From Acidobacteriota bacterium (lineage in GTDB: Bacteria > Acidobacteriota > Terriglobia > Acidiferrales > UBA7541): 64,000 nt of DNA. Shown here one piece after another: positions 36,502 through 46,248 of the stretch (position 1 is the stretch's first letter; each line of letters opens with the position of its first letter). The DNA is taken from positions 1-64,000 of the forward strand of contig JAMCWK010000150.1 of assembly GCA_023481105.1 (NCBI GenBank). The letters are read 5' to 3'. The notes under the pieces are model-generated. The model had not been told where the DNA came from, made no database searches, and saw only the letters and a list, made by a program, of their open reading frames with translations. A program made the translations under genes and the position numbers.

Positions 36502-38874
36502 ATGCGCTGCTCCGGGGATTCGGCGGTGAAACAATTCCTCAATCCGACGCTTTGGCAGCGGCTGGCGAGCATGTCCGCGGCAGAGCTCTTGGACCGCGCG
36601 CGCCAGGACATAGCGAAGCGTCGCGATGCCATGCTTTACCGCCTGGGCCGTCGCTTCGAAGGCGACGCGCCGTTGGCGGCGACTGCTGCACCCGCACATT
36701 TCTTTTTTGAGCCCGGCGAATTGGCGGACCTCGTGGCACTTTACCGCAGCCGCTTTCCGGACGAAGCGAAGGCCCTGCTCGAGCGGGCGGAACGCATCTG
36801 CCGCCACCGCTTCGACCTCTTGGGCTACGAAGACGTGGACTACGGCCCAGAGATTGACTGGCATTTGGACGCCGTGAACGGACGCAGCGCCCCGCGGAAG
36901 CCGTGGCACCAAATTCGCCTGCTGGATTTTGAGGAAGTCGGTGATGCCAAAGTCACGTGGGAGCTCAACCGCCATCAACATTTTTTCACGTTGGCGCTCG
37001 CCGAATGCATGACGCGCGACGGGCGCTTCGCGGGCGAACTCGTGCGGCAATGGACGTCGTGGCGCGCGGACAACCCTTATCCTATCGGCATCAACTGGGC
37101 CAGCAGCCTGGAGGTGGCGTTTCGCGCGATGTCGTGGTTGTGGGCGCGGTCGCTGTTGGAGAAATGTCCACACGTGTCGGGTGAATTTCGGGCGGAGATG
37201 TTGCGAGCGCTGGCGCTGGGCGCACGGCACATTGAAACGCATTTCTCCACTTACTCTTCCCCGAACACACATTTACTGGGTGAAGCAATGGGACTTTTCT
37301 TCATCGGCACGCTTTGTCCGGAATTGCCGAGGGCGGAGGGGTGGCAGCGGAAAAGCTGGCGAATCATCCTGGAGCACGCAGAGCAAAAGGTGCTCGATGA
37401 CGGCTTCTACTTCGAGCAGTCCACCTATTACCACGTGTACGCGCTGGACTTTTTTCTGCACGCTCGAATTCTGGCAGCCGTGAAAGGAATTGCAGTGCCT
37501 GCTGAATTTGACCAGACAATTAGAAACATGTTGGAACTGCTCTGTGTGCTGGGGTGCGCGGGTATGCCGCCGCGCTGGGGCGACGACGATGGCGGGCGCG
37601 TTTTCGACGGGAGGAGAAATCGCGCCGAGCACTTGCTGGATCCGCTTTCCACGGGCGCGGCGCTTTTTGGCCGCGGAGATTTCAAGAGCGTGGCAGGCGG
37701 GCTGCGCGCGGAAACGTTGTGGCTGCTCGGGCGCCGCGGCGCCGAGAAATTCGATCAGATTCCCGCGCAAGCGCCGGAGCGCCAGTCCGCATATTTTCGC
37801 GAGAGCGGAATTTGCGTCATGGCGGGGTCGGAGGCGCCTGGGCAGCAGATGGCCATTGACGCCGGTCCGCTCGGCGGCGGCACCGGAGGGCACAGCCATG
37901 CGGACACCCTCGGCCTGCACCTCGCTGTGGATGGGCAAGAATGTCTGGGCGATGCGGGAACGTATCGCTACGTGACGGCAAGTGGTGATCGCAATGCCTT
38001 CCGAGGTTCCGCTGCGCACAATGTGCTCCTTGTGGACGGCAAGGACCACGCGGAACTCGGCGGGCCGTTTTCGTGGCGCTCACGGCCGAATGTGCAAGTG
38101 GAACTCTGGGTCGCCGGTGAGAGCTTTGACTTGCTCGCCGCAGGGCATGACGGCTACGCACGGCTGCCAAAACCCGTCAGGCACCTGCGCTCTGTGTTTT
38201 ATTTGCGCAACCAATTCTGGCTGGTGCGCGACATCGTGCTGGGAAGCGGCGCACACGATCTGGAAATCAACTGGCATTTGGCGCCTGGCATGCAGCCCGA
38301 AACCACTGGCGCAAACAGATTTCGCGCGGAAGCGAGTGGGCGAGCAGCGATAGTTTTTCTGGTGCCCGACGGGCACGGCTGGCAACCGTCGCTCGAAACC
38401 GGATGGTATTCGCCCGCCTACGGGCGCAAAGTGCAAAGCCCCATGCTGCGATTCCGGCAGCGCGCGCAACTCCCGGCGGAGTTCGCTACAATGATTTGTG
38501 TCACGGGAGCGGGAGTCGAAGCGCCGGATTCACTAGTGCGCATGGATGCGCATGCAAGCGGCGTATCCGGCTACGAGATTAATACTGCGCAAGCGCGTCA
38601 CGTTCTGATTTTCTCGGAATGCGATGGGGACTGGGCGCTTGGGCCGTGGTCGAGTGACGCGAAAGTGTTTTACTGCCGGCGGACAATGAGCGGCGCGCTT
38701 CAGCAACTTGCGTTCGTGCAGGGAAGTTTCGTGAAACACAACAACCAGAAAGTTCTTTTCGCCGATCGCCGCGCAACGCGCTGCGAAGCGTGCCGGGAAG
38801 CTGCCGGATGGCGGATTTCCTGTCCGGCGGGCGAAACCGTGAAAATAGCGGAACTCCCGGAGAAGGCCAACTAG
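36502..38874 (+). CDS. Heparinase II/III-like protein in the biosynthesis operon
   Basis: About 790 residues. The N-terminal half (about 60-370) is an alpha-toroid of the alginate-lyase/heparinase type with INWASSLEVAFRAMSW and YSSPNTHLLGEAMGL; the C-terminal half (about 400-720) is the heparinase II/III beta-sandwich with GGTGGHSHADTLGLHL. Such lyases cleave uronic-acid polysaccharides by beta-elimination. Inside a biosynthesis operon it may trim or edit the polymer. No clear signal peptide is seen, which is odd for a lyase meeting exported polymer. ATG 36502 or GTG 36526 starts are possible; the long open frame upstream to 35791 is a shadow of the flippase gene. Two bases separate it from asnB. 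Confidence 0.88.
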   Translation: MRCSGDSAVKQFLNPTLWQRLASMSAAELLDRARQDIAKRRDAMLYRLGRRFEGDAPLAATAAPAHFFFEPGELADLVALYRSRFPDEAKALLERAERICRHRFDLLGYEDVDYGPEIDWHLDAVNGRSAPRKPWHQIRLLDFEEVGDAKVTWELNRHQHFFTLALAECMTRDGRFAGELVRQWTSWRADNPYPIGINWASSLEVAFRAMSWLWARSLLEKCPHVSGEFRAEMLRALALGARHIETHFSTYSSPNTHLLGEAMGLFFIGTLCPELPRAEGWQRKSWRIILEHAEQKVLDDGFYFEQSTYYHVYALDFFLHARILAAVKGIAVPAEFDQTIRNMLELLCVLGCAGMPPRWGDDDGGRVFDGRRNRAEHLLDPLSTGAALFGRGDFKSVAGGLRAETLWLLGRRGAEKFDQIPAQAPERQSAYFRESGICVMAGSEAPGQQMAIDAGPLGGGTGGHSHADTLGLHLAVDGQECLGDAGTYRYVTASGDRNAFRGSAAHNVLLVDGKDHAELGGPFSWRSRPNVQVELWVAGESFDLLAAGHDGYARLPKPVRHLRSVFYLRNQFWLVRDIVLGSGAHDLEINWHLAPGMQPETTGANRFRAEASGRAAIVFLVPDGHGWQPSLETGWYSPAYGRKVQSPMLRFRQRAQLPAEFATMICVTGAGVEAPDSLVRMDAHASGVSGYEINTAQARHVLIFSECDGDWALGPWSSDAKVFYCRRTMSGALQQLAFVQGSFVKHNNQKVLFADRRATRCEACREAAGWRISCPAGETVKIAELPEKAN

Positions 38875-38876
38875 CA

Positions 38877-40757
38877 ATGTGTGGAATCTGCGGAGTCTTT
38901 CACCAAGACGGCAATCGCGCCGTCGAGCGGGCCACGCTCGAGGCCATGAACCGGCAGATGATTCACCGCGGCCCGGATGACGACGGCTTTTACCTTGGCG
39001 GGCCGGTCGGTTTCGGCGCGCGACGCTTGTCCATCGTGGACGTGGCCGCCGGGCACCAACCGCTCTCCAACGAGGACGGCAGAATCTGGATCGCGTTCAA
39101 CGGCGAAATCTACAACCATCCTGAACTGCAGCCCGCAATGGAGTCTTGCGGGCACCGCTACCGCACGCACTGCGACACGGAAACGGTCGTCCACTGCTTC
39201 GAAGAATATGGCGAGCGCATGGTGGAAAAGCTGCGCGGGATGTTTGCCTTTGCCATCTGGGATGCGCCGCGCAAGCGGCTGCTGCTCTACCGCGACCGCC
39301 TGGGCATCAAGCCGCTTTACTACACTCGCCTGGGCGAGACACTGCTGTTTGCATCCGAAGTGAAAGTGCTGCTCGAGTACGGCGCGCCGTTCGCGGTGAA
39401 CGAAGCCGTACTGGAATGCTACTTGCGGCTCGGCTACGTGCCGGGCGAGCAGACGCTCTTTCGCGACGTCTTCAAACTTTTGCCCGGGCATTTTCTGGTG
39501 GCGGAGCAGGGACAGTCCGGCCACCGGATTGAGCGTTACTGGAGGCCGCAATTCACGCCCGGCGCGGAGCGCAGCGAAGCGGAATACGCCGCGGAATTCG
39601 TCGCGCTGCTGGAAGAGACGGTTGCGCAGCATCGGCTGGGCGAGCGGCCGCAGGGCACGTTCTTGAGTGGCGGCGTGGATTCGAGTTCGATTGTTGCCAT
39701 CAACGCGCGGCAGGTGCGCGAGCCGGTGATGACCTTCTCCATCGGCTATCCGCCGCAGGCCGGCGACGTCAGCGAGTTTCCCTATGCGCGGAAAGTGGCG
39801 CAGCAGTATGGCGCGCGACACCACGAGTTCGAGCTTTCGCTCGGCTCCTTCGCAGAAGCGTTGCCCAAGCTGGTTTGGCACATGGACGAGCCCGTGGCGG
39901 ACATGGCCGCCATTCCGCTCTACTTCATCGCGCAGCTCGCGCGCGAAAAAATAACCGTGGTGCATTCCGGCGAGGGCGCGGACGAAATCCTGGCTGGCTA
40001 CTCCATCTACTCGAAGATGCAGTGGATTTCGGGGCTGCAGAAGAAAGTCGGCGCACTTGGTTCACGCTTGCTGGCGCGCAGCCTGAGCCTTCCGGGGCTG
40101 CCGGTGAGAGTGAACCGCTACGCCGACTGGCTGGATAAGCCGCTCACCGAGCGCTACCAGGGCGTGCGGCGGCTGCTCACCGAAAACGGGATGCGCGAAC
40201 TGGGACGCAATGGTTTTCCGGGCGCCGGACACACCGCCTACCGCTCGCAGTTCTTCGGCGAACTCTACGGCCGCTACCAGGGCGCTGACGAATTGGACCA
40301 GATGCTGGCCGCCGACCAGCAAGCCTGGCTGCCGGACGACCTGCTGGTGAAAGCCGACAAAATGACCATGGCGGCGTCCATCGAGTTGCGCGTGCCGTTC
40401 CTGGACCACCGCGTGGTGGAGTTCGCGGGAAGCTTGCCCGTGTCGCTGAAACTGCGCGATGGCGAACACAAATATCTGCTGAAGAAAATCATGCGCGAGC
40501 GGCTGCCATCGGACATTCTGGATGCGCCGAAACGCGGCTTCCCCATTCCACTCGCGAAGTGGTTCCGCGGAGAGCTTTACAGTGTGGCGCGTGGCTGGCT
40601 GCTGGATTCGCCGTTCCTGCGGCAATACTTCCGCTCCGAACAAATGGAACGCATGCTGGAGACGCACCGCTCAGGGCAGGCCGATTTGAGCGGCGAAATT
40701 TATGGACTGGCGTGCCTGGGAATCTGGCACGAAGTCTTCGCACACTCCGGCAAGTAA
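38877..40757 (+). CDS. asnB: Glutamine-hydrolysing asparagine-synthase-type amidotransferase
   Basis: 626 residues: class II glutamine amidotransferase domain beginning MCGICG (Cys2 nucleophile after Met removal) and a C-terminal synthase domain with the PP-loop SGGVDSSS (about 264-271). The exosortase-linked AsnB subfamily is usually thought to amidate a sugar acid of the exopolysaccharide rather than make asparagine; this location at the end of the operon supports that. ATG 38877 has GGAGAAGG upstream and follows the lyase stop by two bases; the longer frame from 38790 is a shadow. Confidence 0.93.
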   Translation: MCGICGVFHQDGNRAVERATLEAMNRQMIHRGPDDDGFYLGGPVGFGARRLSIVDVAAGHQPLSNEDGRIWIAFNGEIYNHPELQPAMESCGHRYRTHCDTETVVHCFEEYGERMVEKLRGMFAFAIWDAPRKRLLLYRDRLGIKPLYYTRLGETLLFASEVKVLLEYGAPFAVNEAVLECYLRLGYVPGEQTLFRDVFKLLPGHFLVAEQGQSGHRIERYWRPQFTPGAERSEAEYAAEFVALLEETVAQHRLGERPQGTFLSGGVDSSSIVAINARQVREPVMTFSIGYPPQAGDVSEFPYARKVAQQYGARHHEFELSLGSFAEALPKLVWHMDEPVADMAAIPLYFIAQLAREKITVVHSGEGADEILAGYSIYSKMQWISGLQKKVGALGSRLLARSLSLPGLPVRVNRYADWLDKPLTERYQGVRRLLTENGMRELGRNGFPGAGHTAYRSQFFGELYGRYQGADELDQMLAADQQAWLPDDLLVKADKMTMAASIELRVPFLDHRVVEFAGSLPVSLKLRDGEHKYLLKKIMRERLPSDILDAPKRGFPIPLAKWFRGELYSVARGWLLDSPFLRQYFRSEQMERMLETHRSGQADLSGEIYGLACLGIWHEVFAHSGK

Positions 40758-40790
40758 ACTCCTACCATTTAGGCGTTCCGAAGGATCCCT

Positions 40791-42545
40791 CTAAGGTGTG
40801 GGGGGCTTAACTGTCACAACGACACCCGCGGTAGCTTTTTCGAGGGCGTCCATGTCCGCGCCGGGGTCCTTGCCGTCCGTGCCGGACTTGCGGTACTTGC
40901 TCGATGGCAACAGACGATAATCTCCCGCCGCCAGATTGCGAAACTGTACCTTTTCCCATTTCCCTTCGAACGAATTCTTGCCGGAATAGGACACCATGGC
41001 GGGGCCCACAATCACGTTTCTTTCAAAGATGTGATGCGGAGCATGGAAGGCCAGCGTGGCCGAGCCGTCGGGCGTGCCGTTGCCGCCAACACCGCGCACG
41101 CCGCCCCAAACAATATTGTTGCGGAAGACGAATCGCTCCGGCAGCCGGTTGGGGTTGCGCGCCGGGCCGGGCCCGGCGAAGAAAGCAATCCACTGGTCTT
41201 CAAACACCGTGTTGTTTTCCAGCACGATGTCGTCCGCGGGGCCGATGACTTGAAACATCTTGCCTTCTCCGTCCCACGCTGCACTGGAAATGTCTTCGAC
41301 GACGTTATCGTGGAAATGCCAGCGGCGCGCGCGGAGACATCCTTGCGGCACCTGATTCTGGAAGCAAACCACGTCGGGCGGGGATGCCGGTCCTGCGCCA
41401 TTATCCCCGGGAGAAAAGAAACGCGTATTGATCCAGCTCGAGGCATGCGCAAAGCGGTTGTAGCGGATGGTGATGTCCTGCACGCGGGCCTGCGGCACGG
41501 CCCCCAATTCGTGAGCCGGCGTGAGCACCAACATGTAGCCGCGCTGGCCGCCGGTCGAGGGCCAGGTGTTCTCCATCACATTACCTTCCACCAGGATGCG
41601 CTGGCCGTTCTTTACTTCGAAATGATTTTTCACCTGCCAGTTAACGCCGGCGAAGGCCGGATTGCCGGGACGCCAGGAAAGCGGCTTGAAAAAATGGTTC
41701 CGGCGAATCTCGATGTCTGACGGCACCACGCCTTCGATGACCTTCGGCGAGCCGCCGAACATCACATTTTCGCCAGAGGCTTCCAAATAATTGTTGATGA
41801 TCTTCAGCGGGCCGCGGAAGTTCCATCCGCCGATGGCCTGGGAATCGTTGCCCACCTCATGGATGTCCGAAATGTAGCTGTCAATAATGCCGACGTGATC
41901 CGCGCCGACCCAGACGCCGCGGCGCATGTTCCCTTGCGGATTGCCGTGGATGTAGCAGCGGTCCACGACAAAGTGATGGGGCAGGTCGTCGAGCGAAGTA
42001 GCGCCGGCGGGCAGCGGCGCCAGCGAGAGGATGCCGCTTTGCGAAGTCATGCCCGGCGTCATGCCCATTTCAATGCCAATGAAGCGGTAATGATGCGATC
42101 GCGCCCGCGCGACGAACGGGCGGCCGTTGGTGATGTTCCCCAGAATTTTTGGCATGTACTGGGCGTGCAGCGCGGGATTCACGCGGGTGCCTTCCGGCGG
42201 AAGTTTTTCCAGCGCCGAAGTTTGGATGATAATCCAGCCGCTGCCGGACGATTTCTCCGTCAGGTTGAACTCTCCGAGACAAGTGAGGCCGGCATCAATG
42301 ACGATGGTGTCGCCCAGCGCCGCGTCGTTGAGAGTCTTCTGTAGTTGAGCGCAAGCCGTCACGCTGCGCACTTGGCCCGACTGCACCGGCATGGTCGTGT
42401 CCACGAACACGCGGGGAAGCTCCGGAAGGTCTGCGGACGGCTTTTCCATGGCCGGCAGGGCCACCGCGGTGTTGGAGTCCAGCGAGCCACAATTGACTGC
42501 GGCGAAAAGGAGCAGCAGGCTGACCAAACTGACAGTGCGATTCAT
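40791..42545 (-). CDS. Secreted right-handed beta-helix protein, stand-alone paralogue
   Basis: 584 residues with an N-terminal signal sequence (LVSLLLLFAAVNCGS, possible but non-canonical lipobox) and repeated short beta-strand turns typical of parallel beta-helix proteins (VVDRCYIHGNPQG, GIIDSYISDIHEVG, KIINNYLEASGENV, VLENNTVFEDQ, FVFRNNIVWGG). Right-handed beta-helices are common in polysaccharide lyases, epimerases and surface adhesins; no catalytic residues can be assigned. It is clearly homologous along its whole length to the C-terminal ~540 residues of the giant IPT lipoprotein at 47941-55227, with an identical block LTPAHELGAVPQARVQD. ATG 42545 has AGGTGA; TTG 42563 is less likely. 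Convergent with asnB. Confidence 0.85.
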   Translation of the reverse strand: MNRTVSLVSLLLLFAAVNCGSLDSNTAVALPAMEKPSADLPELPRVFVDTTMPVQSGQVRSVTACAQLQKTLNDAALGDTIVIDAGLTCLGEFNLTEKSSGSGWIIIQTSALEKLPPEGTRVNPALHAQYMPKILGNITNGRPFVARARSHHYRFIGIEMGMTPGMTSQSGILSLAPLPAGATSLDDLPHHFVVDRCYIHGNPQGNMRRGVWVGADHVGIIDSYISDIHEVGNDSQAIGGWNFRGPLKIINNYLEASGENVMFGGSPKVIEGVVPSDIEIRRNHFFKPLSWRPGNPAFAGVNWQVKNHFEVKNGQRILVEGNVMENTWPSTGGQRGYMLVLTPAHELGAVPQARVQDITIRYNRFAHASSWINTRFFSPGDNGAGPASPPDVVCFQNQVPQGCLRARRWHFHDNVVEDISSAAWDGEGKMFQVIGPADDIVLENNTVFEDQWIAFFAGPGPARNPNRLPERFVFRNNIVWGGVRGVGGNGTPDGSATLAFHAPHHIFERNVIVGPAMVSYSGKNSFEGKWEKVQFRNLAAGDYRLLPSSKYRKSGTDGKDPGADMDALEKATAGVVVTVKPPTP

Positions 42546-42736
42546 CGTCACCTGGTTCCGCAAATCTTGAGCACGGTGGAAACAGTATCATCCGCCCACG
42601 GCGGCTGTAAATTGGACGTGGGGATTGCCTGCGGAGTTGGCCGGAAGGCTACGTTATGTGCAGCCGGTGCTGACCAGTTAGGCGGTGATGTGGGATGATG
42701 CTGGGCTGCACTGTTCGCATTTCGGAGGCCCCAGGC

Positions 42737-43717
42737 ATGAGGTATCTGTACGTTACCGGCGGAAAGCAGAAGCCTCGGCTGCTGAAGTCGGAAGAAGAAT
42801 GGAACCTGTACGAACGCGCACTCATTCTGAGGCTGGACACGCAAGCGAAAAGCTCAGAGGTTTGCGTGGATTACGTATCGCCTCCGGAAGCGCAGCCGGA
42901 CGATTTTTCCTCCGTCCTGTTCAAAGCGGGAACTCTCGGGGGTAAGCGCCTCTGGGTGACCACTTCTACCGAGGTGATGATTTACGACGTGCCGAACTTT
43001 CAGCCGGCCGGCCGCGTTTCGCTGCCGTGCTTTCACGACGTGCATCATGTGATGCCGACGCCGGAGGGCAACCTGCTGATCGCTAACACCGGCTTGGACA
43101 TGGTGGTGGAAGTCGCCCCGGACGGTAACACGCTGCGAGAGTGGGACGTGTTGGGGGAGCCGTTGTGGACGCGCTTTTCGCGCGAGGTGGATTACCGCAA
43201 GGTCTTTTCCACCAAGCCGCATAAGTCCCATCCCAATTTTGTCTTTTTTCTCGAAGGCGAACCGTGGGTGACGCGCTTCAAGCAGAAGGATGCCATCTGC
43301 CTGACGCAACCCGCGCGGCGCATCGCCATTGATGTGGAAAAGCCGCACGACGGCGCGCAATTTGGCGAGCGCATTTACTTTACAACCGTGGACGGGCGCG
43401 TGGTCATCGTCAACAAGTGCAGCCTGCAGGTCGAGCAAGTGGTGGACCTGAACAAAATTGACGGCGGTGAAGGCCAAGTGCTCGGCTGGTGCCGCGGAAT
43501 TCACGTGGTGGACGAACGAAGAGTTTGGGTTGGATTCACGCGCATCCGGCACACCAAGTTCAAGGAAAATGTGCTGTGGGTCAAGCACGCCTTCCGCGAC
43601 GTGGACCGCCCCACGCATATCACTCTCTACGACCTCGCGGAGAAAGAAGCGCTAAACGAGATCAATCTCGAGGAATTCTCGGTCAACATCATTTTTGGAA
43701 TCTTTCCGGCTGACTGA
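42737..43717 (+). CDS. Beta-propeller-like protein, unknown function
   Basis: 326 residues built from short strands (KRLWVTTSTEVMIYDV, HHVMPTPEGNLLIANTGLDMVVEVAPDG, ERIYFTTVDGRVVIVN, RRVWVGFTRIRHTKF), suggesting a beta-propeller. No signal peptide and no recognised catalytic residues; a weak resemblance to DUF4915/TIGR03032-like proteins is only my impression. ATG 42737 has CGGAGG at ideal spacing; the frame open to 42695 has none. Transcribed away from the beta-helix gene and convergent with the deacetylase-like gene, so it sits alone between the two beta-helix paralogues. Confidence 0.75.
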   Translation: MRYLYVTGGKQKPRLLKSEEEWNLYERALILRLDTQAKSSEVCVDYVSPPEAQPDDFSSVLFKAGTLGGKRLWVTTSTEVMIYDVPNFQPAGRVSLPCFHDVHHVMPTPEGNLLIANTGLDMVVEVAPDGNTLREWDVLGEPLWTRFSREVDYRKVFSTKPHKSHPNFVFFLEGEPWVTRFKQKDAICLTQPARRIAIDVEKPHDGAQFGERIYFTTVDGRVVIVNKCSLQVEQVVDLNKIDGGEGQVLGWCRGIHVVDERRVWVGFTRIRHTKFKENVLWVKHAFRDVDRPTHITLYDLAEKEALNEINLEEFSVNIIFGIFPAD

Positions 43718-43734
43718 GATATGACGAACGGTTC

Positions 43735-44886
43735 TTACGCCGGCTTTGGCGGTATAATCAGCCGCAAGCGATAGTCCCGGAATTTTCCAGCGTCGCCCTG
43801 CTGTCCATCGCACGCCGCGAGGATCATATTCACCATCTCCCGTGCGGTGGTGAAGTGCAGGCGGCAGGCTGCGTCCGTGCGCGCAGAGGCGATAAGTTCC
43901 GCCAAGAATTTCTGCATCGGCGCGCCGAACATCGCCCCTTCATCGCGGGGATCCATTCCGTGACAGTGCAATTTGATGAAAATCCAGTCGGGCCGCCCTT
44001 CCACGCCAACCGCCGCCTGCTTCCAGAGTTGCAGTCTGCTGCTCGTAGCAGGATTGGCCCCGGCCAGCTCTGAGTTTTCGATGACCGGCCGCGGCAGCGC
44101 GCCGCTGCGATTGCGAAAAGTGAGCAAAAGCGGCCCTTGCACCATCAATGGAAATCTTTTTGGCGCGTGCCCGCTCTGCAAGTTGCGTCCCTGGCGATGC
44201 GGCGCGCGTTGCTCAAGTGGCAACGCGCATTCATAGAGCGAGTTGATTTTGACGACCTGTGCGCGGCTGGGTGCGGAGGGCAGCGTCAAGTCCGCGTAGC
44301 AGCCGGTCTCCGCCAGTATTTTCATTTCGTCATCCACGCCACAGAACCGGCCTTGCGCGGAATTCGCCAGCGCCCAATTGCCGTGCACGAAGGCGTAGCG
44401 AGGCGCGCCGCTGCCTTCCCAGCGCGAGAGGCATCCGTGCCGCACGAGCGTATCCCTGTACTCCGTGAGCAGCCGCCGCGTGTTTTCGGAAGTGTCCGGA
44501 GCGGCGACGCCGTGGTGCAGGTGAATCTCCAGTTCGCCCCAGCCCGCCTGGCAATGGGCCGCGATGCGTCCAACCACATCCGGCTGATACTGCTCGGCCG
44601 GATAAAAAAATGTGTGGCGGAACGGAAAGCCATCGGAGTCGCGAAACTCGCCGAGAGCTTTCGGGTACTCCTTGCACCAGTGCTCCAGGCGTCGCAGTTG
44701 CTCCTGCAAAGAAGCGGCCTGCCCAGGCGCATCTGGAAGGATGCCCGGCTCGAAGTGGTCGGCGAGAGCAAAGATCAAGTCCACCGAACCTTGCTGCGGC
44801 GCTCGACGTGCCAGCCGCTGAAAAACGTACGAGGGCAGCCACCGCAGGGTGTGCCACAGCTTCGCGGATTTGCTCATCGGGGGCAT
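43735..44886 (-). CDS. Putative polysaccharide deacetylase-like enzyme
   Basis: 383 residues, no signal peptide. Histidine/aspartate-rich motifs at barrel-strand-like positions (FALADHFEPG, LEIHLHHG, FVHGNWALANS, IFIKLHCHG) and CGVDDEMKILAETGCYADLTLPSAP suggest a metal-dependent carbohydrate esterase/deacetylase-type barrel, but the classical NodB TFDDG motif is absent; the call is an inference. It is the last gene of a three-gene minus-strand operon with the CapK-like and DUF362 genes, 39 bases after the former. Start at 44886, or the Met at 44877; neither has a clear ribosome site. Confidence 0.6.
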   Translation of the reverse strand: MPPMSKSAKLWHTLRWLPSYVFQRLARRAPQQGSVDLIFALADHFEPGILPDAPGQAASLQEQLRRLEHWCKEYPKALGEFRDSDGFPFRHTFFYPAEQYQPDVVGRIAAHCQAGWGELEIHLHHGVAAPDTSENTRRLLTEYRDTLVRHGCLSRWEGSGAPRYAFVHGNWALANSAQGRFCGVDDEMKILAETGCYADLTLPSAPSRAQVVKINSLYECALPLEQRAPHRQGRNLQSGHAPKRFPLMVQGPLLLTFRNRSGALPRPVIENSELAGANPATSSRLQLWKQAAVGVEGRPDWIFIKLHCHGMDPRDEGAMFGAPMQKFLAELIASARTDAACRLHFTTAREMVNMILAACDGQQGDAGKFRDYRLRLIIPPKPA

Positions 44887-44925
44887 GTCAGGATTTGAAA
44901 GCGTCTCGTCGAAGTTTCCGCTGAC

Positions 44926-46248
44926 TTATTCGCGCACCACCTGCACCAGCTTGCCTTGTCGCGTGCGGGGAATTTGATCGACCCATTCCCACTTGAATGG
45001 CGTCTCTCCCAAAAAGTTGTGCAGCACGTGCTTCAATTCCTGCTCGCGCTCCGGAGAAAAGCCCACGCCTTTGAACAGCATGCGCAGCCCGCCGTCCTTT
45101 TTAACAATAATCTGGAAATGGTGCACTTCGGAAAACTCCTTGAACAAGTGGTTCCAGAAAAGGTTTCCGACTTTTTTTCCTCCAGCCAACTCGAGGATAG
45201 AACCGGTCCGGCCGTGCAAGTCGCGCAGCACGCGAATGCCGGATTCATCCTGGTCCGAGGAATCGGCCGCCGCCAGGTCTCCGATTTCATAGCGCAGAAA
45301 CGGCGTGCCACGGCAAATGGTGCTGGTGCACAGCACGCGTCCGGGAGTGCCCGGACTTACGGGCCTGTTTTGCTCATCTACAATTTCCAGGAAGACCCAC
45401 GGGCGCATCACGCGCATCAGTTCGCCTTCGCGGAACTGGCAAGCGATGACGGACAGCTCGCGGCCGCCGTAGCGGTTGAGAATGGTTACGCCGAAAGCCT
45501 TGCGGAAGATCTCTACCTGTTGCGGGAACAGCATTTCTCCGCCATTCCAGGCCGCGCACACGCTGCCCTGGGGCGGCGCCGCGTGCATGGCCAGCGTCTC
45601 GCGTGCCACGTGCTCGAGCATGGACGTGAAGCCGTACATGGCCACCGGCCGGTGGCGCCGGATGAGGCGCAATGCGCGCTCCGCGGTCGCGCGATCCAGC
45701 GTATAACCGGCCACCACATAATTGCGCGCAAAGCGATTCCACTGTTCGATGCGGAACGGCGTGGACTTGCCGATGTCCCGTTCGCCGCCCCACACGATGA
45801 CGGTGCCCATCCCCGGCTTCCAGCCCATTTGCACGCGCGAGTAAATGTTTGCGCTCACGCCGGCGCGGATCATTTCCGGATCGTGGAAAAACTGCGTCGG
45901 CTCGCCAGTCGAGCCGCCGGTGGAGTCGCACCGGCCCTTCAGGTCAAAGCGCGCCTGCATTTGGCGCGGCTCGAATGTTGATTTGAGCATGCTCCGCGTC
46001 ACAACCGGCAGCGAAGACCAATTGCGCCAGAGTTCTTCCGGGGCGCGGAGGCGAGCGGCGTCGCGCCACTCGGGCAAGGCGTCCGCGCGGTTGCCGAAGT
46101 ATTGCACCTGCGCATGCAGACGTTCGGCGAGAATGCGTCGTTGTTCTCCCGGAGGCAGGGCAGGAAAATTCTTCAGCTCGTCCCACGGACGGCTGCTGCG
46201 AGCCAGGTAGCTACGCCACCAAAGCTTGCTCGCCAGTTGGGTGATCAT
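44926..46248 (-). CDS. CapK/phenylacetate-CoA ligase-like adenylate-forming enzyme
   Basis: 440 residues of the PaaK/CapK branch of the ANL superfamily: AMP-binding STGGSTGEPT (109-118), GGERDIGKS, NRYGGREL and YEIGDLAAAD are visible. PaaK proper makes phenylacetyl-CoA; CapK-like relatives occur in capsule loci with unknown acyl substrates. No phenylacetate degradation genes are nearby, so a role in modifying a surface polymer or lipid is more likely. The ATG at 46248 has GAGG upstream and lies 38 bases inside the DUF362 gene, implying coupled translation. Confidence 0.87.
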   Translation of the reverse strand: MITQLASKLWWRSYLARSSRPWDELKNFPALPPGEQRRILAERLHAQVQYFGNRADALPEWRDAARLRAPEELWRNWSSLPVVTRSMLKSTFEPRQMQARFDLKGRCDSTGGSTGEPTQFFHDPEMIRAGVSANIYSRVQMGWKPGMGTVIVWGGERDIGKSTPFRIEQWNRFARNYVVAGYTLDRATAERALRLIRRHRPVAMYGFTSMLEHVARETLAMHAAPPQGSVCAAWNGGEMLFPQQVEIFRKAFGVTILNRYGGRELSVIACQFREGELMRVMRPWVFLEIVDEQNRPVSPGTPGRVLCTSTICRGTPFLRYEIGDLAAADSSDQDESGIRVLRDLHGRTGSILELAGGKKVGNLFWNHLFKEFSEVHHFQIIVKKDGGLRMLFKGVGFSPEREQELKHVLHNFLGETPFKWEWVDQIPRTRQGKLVQVVRE

